The notes beneath the pieces are model-generated. The model made no database searches, was not told the origin of the DNA, and saw only the letters and a program-made list of their open reading frames with translations. Of a DNA stretch of 64,000 nt, positions 1-10,150 are shown piece after piece. Origin of the DNA: Pyrrhosoma nymphula (lineage: Eukaryota > Arthropoda > Insecta > Odonata > Coenagrionidae); the NCBI GenBank assembly GCA_963573305.1, contig OY754328.1, positions 41,469,822 to 41,533,821 of the forward strand. Direction: 5' to 3'. Both the position numbers and the translations under genes were made by a program. Each line of letters opens with the position of its first letter. Position 1 is the first letter of the stretch.

Positions 1-240
1 ATATCTTGTGATACAAGATATTAAGATGTGCGATCATATCATATCTTGCGAATAAATGCCACGTGTGAAATCATATCATGCTATTTACGGTATTGTATCT
101 TTCGCTAAGGCATATTGCACTTGAGATATCCTACATATCACGATATGCGATTTTATCAGATCTTGCGATTGGCTTTATGGGAAATAGTGTATTAAAAAAA
201 CATATCGCAATGTGATAAATTTTAATATCGCACTTGCAAT
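1..240. repeat. AT-rich degenerate short-period repeat
   Basis: The stretch is dominated by variants of a short motif resembling ATATCTTGCGAT and its partial complement (ATATCACGATATGCGAT). They recur every 20-40 bases with many substitutions. The first 21 bases form a perfect hairpin (ATATCTTGT, GAT, ACAAGATAT). It looks like the edge of a decayed satellite or an AT-rich transposon interior that began left of the window. No coding potential is seen. Confidence 0.45.
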
Positions 241-254
241 TAAATATTCAAGGC

Positions 255-345
255 ACGCATACGGTGTCTGGGTGGTTGCAGGGCGTAATCGTCGGAAGGG
301 TGCCCCAGGGGTCTGGGCTTGGCCCTCTCGCGCTCAACCCCTCTG
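255..345 (+). pseudogene. Reverse-transcriptase fragment of a non-LTR retrotransposon (short scrap)
   Basis: One frame reads VSGWLQGVIVGRVPQGSGLG followed by PL. This matches the conserved block SGVPQGSVLGPLLF that precedes the catalytic FADD box in reverse transcriptases of Jockey, CR1 and R1-type LINEs. The frame has no catalytic box and loses similarity on both sides, so only about 30 residues are recognisable. It is a dead, doubly truncated fragment. The family block is established knowledge; assignment to a clade is not possible from so little sequence. Confidence 0.5.
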
Positions 346-2762
346 CTTCTGATTCAGATACGCGTAGGAGATCAAGTAGCGATAGCTTCGGAAGAAGAAA
401 CAAGCGTCTCTTCGTGCATCCCGTCTCTTCTCACTCTTGGCCTTCTTGCACCGAATGAACCCTCCTCCTTTTGGGAGGCTGCTCCTTCGCAGAGTACTCA
501 TCGCGGTCCGCGGCAAATTGAGGAGAAAGCATCTCTTAATTGAATCGCGAAATTCAACGCGATGATGAGCAGCGCAGGCAATACAGTTAGGAGGGAGAGA
601 GGTGGCGAAGAGAAGAATTTAAATACATACAGACCAGAGACACCATTCTGCTCGACTTCATTTGGCCGCAACTGTACATAGTATTCCTCCGAATACCTCC
701 GCGGAATTGTCTATTAGGCAGAATTTTGCTAAAAATGTGAAGGATATAAACCATGATAAACATAGAGAATAATTTAATGTGATTAAATTGCTTTTTGGAT
801 GAGAGGTGAACAAATATTACAAAACAATTTCACTGGAAAATTTGCGATGGAAACCCCCCCCCCCCCCTTACAAATTACAAATGTCATAATTGTATTAAAT
901 AAGTCTTTTGATCTCAAAGTCGTATAATTCATGTGACAGCGGGGACTTTACCTTTACATTAACTTCAAATAATCATGTTTTTACTCACTTTGAAAATCGA
1001 CTTTTGGCGGGCTAAACCGCCACTCTGGCTCTCTGTCCTCCGTGAGGTGGATCTCAGTCGTATTTTTGTTAATGTAACCCTGGCCGTATTTACGGAAAGA
1101 GGGGATGAACTGTACCGGATACCCTCCCCCTCAGAAGCAACTTTACTAAGGGTACCAACATTAATATATAAAAAAATTAATAAACTAAATTTGTATCATT
1201 AAATACTTCAAAAAGGGCTAGAAAATGCAGTTTTGTTGTTATAATTTTTAAAAATTTTCCCGGACTTCCTATTAGGCTGGCCCCCGGCATGTTGCCTATT
1301 ACATATATTCTGCATCCCCCCTCCCCCAGTGCCAAGTTCTAGATACTCCACTGAATGCAACAACCGGTTCCGTCAAATTTTCAAAACATCAGGTACCTAC
1401 GTATTTGACAAGCCGGTCGTTACTTTAAAAAAAAATATCGACGAAGTCTTTAAAGTTTATTTTGCTTGCGCATCATGAGGTATTACAAAATTGATCCAAA
1501 TGTTAACAAAATACTTGAGTTTTGGTCATATGTTGTTGTTTTCGTAAAATATATTTAAAATGGGTGATGTGATATTCCGATTTGAAGTGCAATAACAAAA
1601 AAGGAAGGTGCTGAAGGCACGACGTCAAAAGTGCGAAAATATGGAAGACTTGTTCCGTCAATCCATTTAATGCATCTTATGTGCGGGCATGACTAGTATA
1701 CCTATGGACCGGTGTACGTGTGGATGGGGATGCTGAGTAATCATGAGCGATGGAAGGAAATGATAATATTAAGAGAGTAAGTTTGAGCTGAACTGTAGAG
1801 TGCATTCTCTGAATTAGGTGAATCGCACTCAGCTTAACAGTTTACAAGGAGAATGGGAATTGCTCTGGCCCAAGATACATTTTGTAAGTGCCAAAATCTG
1901 TGAATATGACGACAGCTAAGATGCAAATAAAAGATTATTGGCTGAATAAGAGCACATTCGAGACTCATGACCTTTGGGATACGGAGCAAATGCGGAAACG
2001 AGATGGATGAGGAATATAACGAACCAGAGAAACGCATTGCATGGAGAGAATGGAAGTCATCGAGTAAAAATTGAATCCGGCAAAAATATTATATGGGGGG
2101 TGTGCATGGGGGGGAAAAGTAAAAAAATTAATTCTGTGATTGGGGGGGGGGGGGGGGGGGGTGAGAGAGTTCAGGAAAGAATTTTACCATTTTTGATTGC
2201 ATAGGAGATGAATGAATGAAACAAAATATGGGAATAGGCTATTTTGGCTGATAGAGCTTTTTGCAATGCATTTCGCTCTTGTAATTCATTCCTAGCTCAT
2301 CTTCTTTTTTTGGCATTGAAATAGTAATGGGCAATTAGTTATTTAACAATATAAAACCGTTGTTCCAAGGTGCGGCTTAAAAAAACGGCCTATTTTACCG
2401 AATAAATGAAAAGATAAGAAAATCCGTGTCGTGAACTGCCGTCTTATATGCCTGAACCCATCTTGTGCTTTATAAATAAGCCCAGTCTGGCAGCGTTTGA
2501 CACCGTGAGGCTATGACACATACTCGTAGATTTGCGGAATTAGTTTTTTATTAATTTTCGTTCGTAGTGTTATTGTTGCTTGATGATGTTTTAGAAGCAT
2601 GGAGATTTTTAATTCTTCGCTCGAGATTTTTATTCATATAATTTATCATTGTATAAAATAAGGATGCAGGTGTGATGTGTTGGAACCGTTCCATCATTTG
2701 AGAACAAAGTAACTGGCAGTTTTCCATTAGGTAAAGGTTTAAAACGCCTAGATTCGATGTTC
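346..2762. other. Unassigned intergenic DNA with two long C/G homopolymers
   Basis: No gene or classifiable element is seen. The segment 346-620 is fairly GC-rich; the rest is AT-rich. It contains a run of 14 C at 854-867 and a run of 20 G at 2142-2161. Short open frames at 975-1202 and 1974-2204 have no recognisable domain and look like chance. Confidence 0.5.
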
Positions 2763-2795
2763 CTACATCATCTTCAAGACTTGAAGATGATGTAG
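2763..2795. repeat. Perfect 16-bp inverted repeat with degenerate hammerhead-like arms
   Basis: Arms 2763-2778 and 2780-2795 are exact reverse complements around a single A. Read on the minus strand, the arm plus flank gives CTTGAAGA, then GATGT, AGGA, ACATC, then GAAT. This resembles a hammerhead ribozyme core (CUGANGA, stem II, GAAA) with one inserted base in the first box and GAAT in place of GAAA. The plus strand repeats the first half only. It belongs loosely with the other palindromes described at 20.7, 24.8 and 46.2 kb. The inverted repeat is certain; the ribozyme ancestry is inference. Confidence 0.5.
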
Positions 2796-3164
2796 TGGCA
2801 TATAAATTAGTTGTATTAAACCCTTAATCAGTGGAAAGCAGCAAGTGTTTTGTTTCAGTAATTATTCATCATTGTGTTAGCAATTTTACTGGACATAAGC
2901 CTCTTTGAATACCTAATAAATTGTGCACATGGATTTTTCTCAAATGAAATAGAACGACAATAATAAGTTTCTTTTTTGTACTTTTTCTCGTTAATTTAAA
3001 TTTAAGCGCTGAATTGTGACGCGAAATTGTCTATTTACATTTCTAGCTCTTTTACTTGCATCGCTGACGGTACTTACTTATTTTACGCCACTTCTTAAGC
3101 GCTACTGAAGGAAATGCTGCACCTTAGATGAAAATTATTTTATTGAAAAAAATCTTATTTTAAC
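2796..3164. other. AT-rich intergenic DNA, nothing recognised
   Basis: No gene, terminal repeat or internal repeat is seen in this AT-rich stretch. Confidence 0.4.
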
Positions 3165-3335
3165 TGATAAGTGATATTTCAAAAGTGAAAATAAAATAAT
3201 TTGCCTTAAAACCACCCACCTGTTCTTAACACTCATAATATTCTTCATCTGAAGAGTCTCTTCAACAACATTCGCCCATGACTTTCGTGGTCTGCCCCGT
3301 TCTTTCTTACCTTTCACTCCAATCTCATATATTGG
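3165..3335 (-). pseudogene. C-terminal fragment of a LINE ORF2 polyprotein
   Basis: On the minus strand a frame reads GVKGKKERGRPRKSWANVVE, continuing ETLQMKN and then a KNRW block. The G-K-x-x-R-G-R-P-R-K-x-W signature followed by a short acidic helix is typical of the extreme C-terminus of RTE, CR1 and related non-LTR retrotransposon polyproteins. Reverse transcriptase and endonuclease are absent, and the upstream frame hits stops within a few codons. It is a 5'-truncated, decayed copy, as usual for LINEs. The clade cannot be decided from this tail. Confidence 0.6.
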
Positions 3336-3830
3336 TGTCGTTATCTAAATCCTAATAGGGAAAAAATCCACATCTAAAAGACCATGCAGCTGAATCAATT
3401 ACATTTCAAACATACTTCATTACTACTTTATAACTCTCCTTTTGAGTAGCTTCACAATATTACACATTGTATAATTAAAAAAAGCTTCGGTGCGGAAAAT
3501 AAATGCTGTTTTTTCAATGAATTGCGCCAATTTTTCGAATCGCGAACGGGAGGAGGGGTCACGCGTGGTCTTAACGACCGGCCAACTGCCACTCCTGCTA
3601 ACCGCATGTGCGTGTTTTGCTTTGTCTCAACGCGCTCTTGAATTCATCAGGCCTGTTGTATCGTTCTAACTAAGTCTCTTCGCGTGCGTAATTTGAGATT
3701 ATTTTTCCCTCTTTGCAAATGAGTGGGGCAGTATCCTATGCATGGACAGGTGGGTGGCGATCATGTCTCATGCTTGGTTAACTTATTTTGTCTTCAAACC
3801 TTACTATGAGTTAATTCGTCCATTTATCGT
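3336..3830. other. Intergenic DNA, nothing recognised
   Basis: AT-rich at first, with a moderately CpG-rich patch at 3535-3700. No gene, TIR or repeat pair is seen. Confidence 0.4.
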
Positions 3831-4573
3831 TCTTAACAAACAAAGCGTCTGAATTAAAGCAATGCGTCATGTGACAGTGTCCGAAAAAATGCTCCTGTTG
3901 TTGAAAAAACACAAATACGCCGCGGCGTCGGGTTGCACTGTGGAAGACTTGAAGAGGTGGAATAATGGCTACGCAAGGGGAAGGGGCGCAATACCTTGGG
4001 GGCAGCGACTGTGAAAACTGAGATATGTAAGATGACACGTAAATTGTAACATGATATTTTGTTTTCTGAGAAAAAAAATGCTCCGTCCTAAATACCAAGG
4101 GTTGCTGCTGAGATGGTGTCGGGTTTCGCAGCGGAAGGTGAACGGGAGATTTGGAAGGGGAGGGAAGATGTTCGTATTTCCCGATATAGTACATAGAAGA
4201 TTGCGCGCCCACGGCCGTCGCGTCGTGCCATCTTGCGAGGGAGATTCGCTCTGTCAGCCGTCGTATTTGGCCTCACCACACATATCCAATTCGCATAAAT
4301 GGCTATCAAAAACTTTGGCAGATATTTGGGTCATATCCCCACGTAAAGGACACCTAACACCACTGCCCTCACATCTCGAATGTTCTTCAAATAATTTTCT
4401 ACAATTGGCATGTATGAGCTATGCTAAAATTAATTCTTCCAGATTTTATGACAAAAAATGCTCTTTTGAGTACAAATTTTCGATAAAATAACATTCTGCG
4501 AAATGTCTATGTCCAATTTTTACATTGATTGCTATATTGCATCACATTTTTATTACTTGTGAACCAATTTGGT
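3831..4573. repeat. Unclassified 0.75-kb dispersed repeat, copy 1
   Basis: This stretch is homologous over its whole length to 6199-6963, with similarity beginning near CTTAACAAAC and ending near AACCAATTTGG. It has no terminal inverted repeats, no poly-A or (AAAT) tail and no recognisable protein. The overlapping open frames 3811-4212 (minus) and 4051-4491 (plus) are not conserved as frames in the other copy, so I treat them as chance. A short direct repeat (GAAAAAATGCTCC and variant) occurs twice inside, about 190 bases apart, each followed by a GTCGGGTT block. The 3' end carries a small hairpin (ACCAA TTT GGTT). Confidence 0.7.
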
Positions 4574-5850
4574 TCATTTGGTGTTGAATTGAAGTAAATA
4601 CTTTGTTATTTCAAAACTATTCAATGCGTATGCAAATTTTTCTACACAAACTTGTGAAAACTGCATTAATCTACAAATGTTTATAGATTTTAAGAATAGG
4701 TACCTATATCAAGCAACTAGTGAAGGACATCAAAATGATTCATTTCGGAATGATGCGGATGGCAGAGAGGAGAGTAGAGTGCAGAGCTGTTGCAAACCAA
4801 TCTTCGCGTTGGTGGCCGCTAATGATAATGATGATGAATCATTTTAAACAATAAACAGTAGCTAAGATAAATTATGGCTCATATCCACCTGAACGATAAG
4901 CGGAATACCTATGAACACAATAACCTCCAACTTTCTGAATTCTGCTGTCATTCCCTTGGCACTGGCCCCATTCCCCACTCTCTGGAACTGGCTGCTGGTA
5001 CGATAGCATCTCTTGTTGATGAGTTCGTGATGAGGCAAATTGAAAAGGCGATGAGTCTGTGTCCATTCAAATAGGTTCAGTGATGAGCCGATTGCCTTCC
5101 ATCTCTTTTCGGCGGACGTAGCGTGTGTTCCTGTTCATTATATAATTTCCTCCCTCGTTGTCACGGTTACAAAGCTGTGTGGACAGCCGATATTGCATCA
5201 ACACGGTCTCAATCATGCATCATCTGGATGCACCACCCTTGCCATTTTCCCCCTTCCGCAATTAGGATTCATTGCTAAACTTCCTTAATAAGCAAACTTA
5301 ATTACAATGATTGTTGAAACCAAAATTAAAGCCACAATACACAATACCGCTAATATTATTTGTCCAGCAATGGTGATATCTCGAAGCTAATACATACCAT
5401 TGAGCATTAAAGCAGATGGTACTCTCTTGGATTGGCGAATGATTTTAGCAGCTAAATCTTTTAAAGTGGACTCACCCCTTTCACCGATTCCCTCTCCTCC
5501 CTTTCCTCTTCCAACAATTGTGGATATGTATTTCTCTCTCTCTTTCCAGATTACTTTCTTCGCTATATTACTTACTTCTACCTTGAAATATTAATATCAC
5601 ATACATATTCCACCTTGGAAGACATTTTGTCTTTTTATTGAGGCGTATTAAACAGCAATGAGTGGTTTACCAAATTAAACTTGATATTTTGAAAATTTTT
5701 GCTTGTCAAATTAATGACCACTGTCCAGTACTCCGTTTTTTTCCTTCCATGATTCTTTCGTTCTATCAGCCAGCAGCTTCCATTTCCAACTTTTCACGCT
5801 TACCGTCTCCAATGTATCACGTCCATAATATCCCTATTCCTCTCTTTACC
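4574..5850. other. Intergenic DNA, nothing recognised
   Basis: No domain-bearing frame or repeat is seen. Short frames at 4872-5074 and 5400-5594 overlap on both strands and look non-coding. Confidence 0.4.
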
Positions 5851-5947
5851 TTCATAATGAATAAAGACACTTGGTAATCTTCCACGTATTTATTATCCTT
5901 TATTATAAATCTGTGGAAGATTACCAAGTGTTTTTATTCATTATGAA
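5851..5947. repeat. 35-bp inverted repeat (hairpin)
   Basis: Arms 5851-5885 and 5913-5947 are reverse complements with one mismatch in 35 positions, separated by 27 AT-rich bases. It would extrude as a cruciform or fold as an RNA hairpin. The arms lack a GAAAC or CTGANGA motif, so it does not belong to the hammerhead-like group. High arm identity suggests recent origin or gene conversion. No target duplication was found at its edges. Confidence 0.85.
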
Positions 5948-6136
5948 TATCGAGAACTTCCACCATATCCAGCCTGAAACAGTTGTATCTCGTTACCTTG
6001 TATAAATGAATCTCTTATCTTCCGCGGACATTGATTATGGAAATATTAACAGAGTGGTAAGTTAATTAACTGATATTCTTCAAATCGAAAGCTTGAACGG
6101 TCTATGCTATAATTTATAGTGTTTTGTCTGCTGGTT

Positions 6137-6182
6137 ACATTTCCATAATGTTATTCAAATGCTCATCCCGGCATAGCTCCTT
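6137..6182 (+). repeat. 46-bp direct repeat, left copy
   Basis: Identical over 46 bases to 6967-7012 (begins ACATTTCCATAATG, ends GCATAGCTCCTT). The pair brackets the second copy of the 0.75-kb repeat. It is far longer than a usual transposon target-site duplication. Confidence 0.85.
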
Positions 6183-6198
6183 AAACATGTAAAACGGG

Positions 6199-6963
6199 CT
6201 TAGCAAACAGTGCGTCTGAATCTAAAGCAATGTGTCATGTGACAGTGACCGAAAAAATGCGCTTGCTCAACTTTCTGGAGCTTCGACGGCGTCGGGTTGC
6301 ACTGTGGAAGACTTGAAGAGGTGGAATGGCTGCGCAAGGGGAAGGGGCGCAATCCCTTGGGGGCAGCAACTGTGAAAACTGAGATATGTAAGATGACACG
6401 TAAATTGTAACATGATATTTTGTTAATAAATAATTCTCGGGTTTCCAGCCATGATATTTTGTTTTCTGAAAAAAAAATGCGCCGGCTCAATTAACAAGGG
6501 TCGCAGCTGAGATGGTGTCGCAGCGAAAGGTGAACGGGAGATTTGGAATGGAAGAAGGGAAGATGTTCGTATTTCCCGATATAGTACATAGGAGGTCGCA
6601 CGCCTACGGCCGTCGCGTCATACCATCTTGCGAGGGAGATTCGCTCCGTCAGCCATCGTATTTGGCCTCACCACATATGCATAAATGGTTATCATAAAAA
6701 CTTTGGTAGATATTTGGGTCATATCCCCACGTAAGGGACACCTAACACCACTGTCCTCAGTACTGGGATGTTCTTAAAATAATTTTCTCACATAGGCATG
6801 CATTAGCTATGCTCAAATTAATTTTTCCAGATTTTATGACCAAAAATGCTCTTTGAGTACAAATTTTAGAGAAAATAACATTTTGCATAATGCCTTTTTC
6901 CAATTTTGATATTGATTGCTATATTGCATCACATTTTTATTACTTGTGAACCAATTTGGTTAA
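6199..6963. repeat. Unclassified 0.75-kb dispersed repeat, copy 2
   Basis: Homologous to 3831-4573 end to end. It carries an extra 39 bases: CATGATATTTTGTT occurs at 6411-6424 and again at 6450-6463 with 25 bases between, where copy 1 has the motif once. The paired internal motif reads GAAAAAATGCGC here at both positions but GCTCC at both positions in copy 1, so the two internal repeats co-vary within each copy. The copy is bracketed by perfect 46-bp direct repeats. No TIR, tail or coding frame is visible, so class is unknown. Confidence 0.7.
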
Positions 6964-6966
6964 TTA

Positions 6967-7012
6967 ACATTTCCATAATGTTATTCAAATGCTCATCCCG
7001 GCATAGCTCCTT
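6967..7012 (+). repeat. 46-bp direct repeat, right copy
   Basis: Exact copy of 6137-6182. Its perfect identity, against the clear divergence between the two 0.75-kb repeats, suggests that the event that made the duplication is younger than the repeat family. Confidence 0.85.
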
Positions 7013-7876
7013 CATACCTTACGTTATAAGTAACTACTATTTCATTCGCCAAATCTTTGAAGTGGTAAGCTCTCTGTTTTTCTAGAAAGTGTTTTTGCAT
7101 TCTAAAAGCATGCTTGTGTTTCTTTAGGTTCTAGGCATTTTATTTAAACTAGTGGTCGCCCAGTGGTCGAAAATCGACCGTAATTCATTAAAGTTTTAAG
7201 TTGGAACGTTATTGAGGTTCTTTTGTCAGAGAGTATACCTCTTTAACCATTGCATATAACTTTTTTGATTTTTGTTAAATCACCTCAGCTGCGAGCGTGT
7301 ACAAATACGTTATTAGCGTGTATTGTTTGCCAAATTCCCTGCAACATCTATGAAATTTATAAAAATTAATGTTAGTAACAGTTGAAAAAACGCAATTACA
7401 GTTTGTATTCGTATTTATTTTTTGACACAACTCATTGACCGTTTTAATTATTCATGTTGTTATTTAATCAAATAAATGCAAATAAAAATGAAACATCATA
7501 TTCATAAAAGTAGGTACATATATAATACCTACCTGCCTCGTATTTTATCATATGTTTTTCATAATATAAAAAAACTGGGCGGTTAAAAAAATAAATGTTG
7601 TGCATTGAACTTTGAAATAGTTTGAAACTGAATTTAATGATTTAGAACTCCGGCGTAAATTTTATTTTGTGAAACTTCTTTCATCATTTGATAAATGCCC
7701 TCGGACATTATATTCTCCAGCTTCTAGCCAGAGTAAAGCTATGTCAAGAACGCTATTACAATGCAGCGATGATTAGGCGAATATATATTTTGAATGATTG
7801 CTGTTTTTGTGTGAATGTTTTTCCATAACCTGCATGAGCGGTTAAACAAAAAAACAACAGATCCAGTATCATGATG
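7013..7876. other. AT-rich intergenic DNA, nothing recognised
   Basis: No coding frame, TIR or tandem structure is seen across this AT-rich segment. Confidence 0.4.
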
Positions 7877-8155
7877 CTAAACGTCACGAATCACACGATC
7901 AATTAGATTACGCTGTTCAATATTTGCAGTTTCATAATGCTCACGAAACTGAAACTCATGTTCTATTGGACCAATAGCATTTGCTTCTCCTGTTCTCTTC
8001 AAGTACGTGGGAACTAGTAAACCATGTTCTTGACATGACAAATTGTTAACATTCAAAATATCTTCAATTTCTATTAAAGCTCTATTAAAGGATAATTCAT
8101 CGATGCAATCTCTCAAAATATCTTCACATAATCCGTGTCCAAACTCGTTAGGCAT
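7877..8155 (-). pseudogene. Helitron-type helicase fragment (probable)
   Basis: The 92-codon frame includes SCQEHGLLVPTYLKRT and ends ANIEQRNLIDRVIRDV. The last block resembles the LNxEQRxxxDxV segment that opens the Pif1-like helicase domain of Helitron Rep/Hel proteins, and the HGLLVP block resembles the preceding HGLPxP segment. The frame stops before the Walker A motif, so no ATPase core remains. Composition changes near 8165, where similarity to the family also ends. An alternative is an unrelated Pif1-like domain. Moderate to low certainty. Confidence 0.45.
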
Positions 8156-8599
8156 TAGGGAGCATGGATTTGGCTACCTAAAATTTGGGCAGCTAACAGA
8201 AAGAGAGCTTGAGTTTGGACGCCCTTCGCAAGTGTTGCCGTCTGCTGAGCTGGAAGCAAACGAAGGACAAGGGAAATACGGAATACGATAATGTTTTGAA
8301 CAAATGACACTCATGACTAGTGCTGTTTGAAATTGGATTGCGATTATAATACATTTCCTCATTATTTTCGTAGTTTCGCAATATTATGTGGTTATTTCGT
8401 AACATTGAGATGTATATACTTAGATTCCGTGACTTACAGAGTGCAATATAGCACGTCTTATAATTTTTGTTCAATGTGTTTGTATCTTTTTAAGTTCGTG
8501 GTTTGTATCAATGTTTCCTTTTGGTAGATAGCGATTCGTGTTGGACTGAGCAGTGTATTACATTTGTGATTGTGTATTTATGCCTTTTTTTAGCAGTTT

Positions 8600-9330
8600 A
8601 AAGTACGTATTTGCGTCTGAAACAATTGACGCTAGTAGTAATCCATACGAGATATCGCGATTCCGTCAGACCCTTGGTCACTCCGCTCTGCCGTGGCTCG
8701 TGCAGTCGTCGTTGGTGCTCGCTTGTGTCTCCGCGTGTGCCACCGAGTTATCTTCCCGAAGCATCTCCGTCCCTGGCCGACAAACCCCACCACCCGCCCT
8801 TTCAACCCTTCGTTGACCCCTACCCCCCTGATCACATCTCTCGGCCGGACAGATGCGACCCCCCCTCGCGAGATACGACTCTGAAAGCACCTCCCTCATC
8901 TTCCTTATCGCTTTTTCGAGATCTCCCCCCTTCGCGCATCCAGCTCGTGCTCTTTCAAAAAGGCGATGGGTGTCGGCCAGAGTTTAGTTCTGGGGTCCTG
9001 CGCGCTAAATGGCGGATTTGGGACGCAAATTGAAGATCGCACGTCCGCGCATACCTTAATTGGCGCGAACCCTTTGTTCTCATTTCGTTTTTGCCCTCTC
9101 GGTAGAGGTTGCAGGGGGTTGGAATTGTGCAGTGGGGTGAGCCTACGCGAGGGACAGATGTTGGGCGGATGTTGCGGAGGACGGGTCGAGGCGTGAGCTC
9201 CATTGGCGGTGATGCGATTCCTCGCGAGGCGCGCGTTTCCCATCTACGTGTGCCGCTGGCTATCTGGTGCGCGTTGCTTATGCTGCTCATCGATTGGTCG
9301 GATCTCTTATGGACTAAATTGACCTCCGAA
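8600..9330. other. CpG-rich block of unknown nature
   Basis: GC and CpG content rise sharply from about 8660 to 9300 against AT-rich flanks. Both strands stay open for over 100 codons in several frames (for example 8611-9033 plus, 8955-9368 minus), which is expected when stop codons are rare in GC-rich DNA. No domain is recognised in any frame. It could be a CpG-rich promoter or first exon, or the GC-rich 5' part of a retroelement. The block ends just before the inverted repeat at 9373. Confidence 0.45.
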
Positions 9331-9372
9331 TGAACATACGAAATCAATGCGATTTCTACTATATACATTTTT

Positions 9373-9518
9373 CACGGGTATTCCACCAGGTAATAGGCAT
9401 CATATCTGCCAATGTTTCGACGATCAAAAGAAGTTGCCAGAAGCCCAGATAATGACGAACTAGTCGTTCGTCGACACATTGGAAGATATGATGCCTATTA
9501 CCTGGTGGAATAACCGTG
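9373..9518. repeat. 51-bp inverted repeat, Penelope-terminal-like
   Basis: Arms 9373-9423 and 9468-9518 are near-perfect reverse complements around a 44-base spacer. The minus strand of the left arm contains CGTCGAAACATTGGC, the kind of GAAAC motif found at the 3' side of hammerhead-like cores elsewhere in this window; the CTGANGA box is not intact. The outer arm (CACCAGGTAATAGGCATCAT) is clearly related to the arms of the inverted repeat at 34875-34967. It lies about 85 bases upstream of the Penelope-like fragment. Confidence 0.8.
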
Positions 9519-9616
9519 TAACATTTATATATCAGATTCGCCGGGAATGTCTTAGATAATTTCTCGATTTCTACTACTTTATCGTAAATTATATTATACT
9601 TAGTGGAAACTGCAGT

Positions 9617-9989
9617 AAAATGTAAGGACCTGATAGAGCAATTAGACCGATATGGAGTATATTAATTGAAATGCAGCGATTGCAATGGTGTCTACGTGGG
9701 GCAGACAGGTAGAAGCTTCTGTGTCAGGAGAAAAGTACATTCAAGTGCTTACAAAAACATCAAAGAGGATAAAAGTAATTTTGCTAAACACTTAATATGT
9801 AGCAGCCACAGGAGTGATTTTACAATGAATATCCTAAAGTTATGCAACGACTGCCGCGAATTAGATTCAAGAGAGCAGTTGGAAATTTTAAAAATGTTGA
9901 ACGACACCCTCATTAACGAATACATTTACCCTTCCTTTTCGCCTATTCTGGCCTCCGTTTCAAACTTCTTCTCCCCTTCCGTTACGTAA
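9617..9989 (+). pseudogene. GIY-YIG endonuclease domain of a Penelope-like element
   Basis: The frame reads through LIEQLDRYGVY, a stop codon at 9664, then LKCSDCNGVYVGQTGRSF. GVY and YVG correspond to the GIY and YIG halves of the nuclease motif, the CxxC between them is the Penelope-type spacer, and VGQTGRSFxxRxxxH carries the catalytic Arg. SNFAKHL and LDSREQLEI follow, giving the downstream Glu of the domain. The nuclease would nick the target for reverse-transcribed insertion. It is inactivated by the in-frame TAA between GVY and LKC and by loss of all upstream sequence. The frame ends at SVT, 29 bases before the ribozyme-like fold. Confidence 0.75.
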
Positions 9990-10018
9990 CTACGAAAACA
10001 ATAGGATAAACAGATCTC

Positions 10019-10070
10019 AATTAATGCCTGATGATGGTGATTACTCACTGAAACCCGGGTTGCTTAATTT
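10019..10070 (+). ncRNA. Hammerhead ribozyme-like fold of a Penelope-like element
   Basis: Core boxes are CTGATGA at 10028-10034 and GAAA at 10050-10053. Between them GGTGA and TCACT (10036-10040, 10045-10049) pair as stem II with loop TTAC. Stem I pairs AATTAATGC (10019-10027) with GCTTAATT (10062-10069), allowing one bulged A. GAAA is followed by CCCGGG and TT, giving a self-complementary ACCCGGGT as a very short helix III and a UH cleavage context. A single unpaired T (10035) sits between CTGATGA and stem II, unlike the textbook core. Minimal hammerheads with tiny helix III are known in Penelope-like elements and may act as dimers. Activity is unproven. Confidence 0.6.
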
Positions 10071-10150
10071 AAATAAAAGTGGTATTAGAACAGATATTCA
10101 TCAACAAACGGAAACTGCATTGTTTTTAGTTCACCTTTCATTCCACGGAC

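Larger units (their letters stand above)
9603..10142 (+). mobile_element. Penelope-like element, 5'-truncated 3' end
   Basis: The segment holds the C-terminal GIY-YIG nuclease frame (about 9617-9989), a hammerhead-like fold (10019-10070) and a short tail. GTGGAAACTGCAGT near 9605 and GGAAACTGCATTG at 10110-10122 resemble each other and also occur in both arms of the palindrome at 46152-46335. The fragment therefore seems to be bordered by terminal-repeat sequence of one Penelope-like family. The reverse transcriptase is missing. Established knowledge: Penelope-like elements encode RT plus GIY-YIG nuclease and carry hammerhead motifs in their terminal repeats. Confidence 0.65.

Noticed and set aside
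8600..9330. Several frames of 100-140 codons on both strands
   Set aside because: CpG-rich block with few stop codons. Opposing frames cover the same bases and none has a domain.
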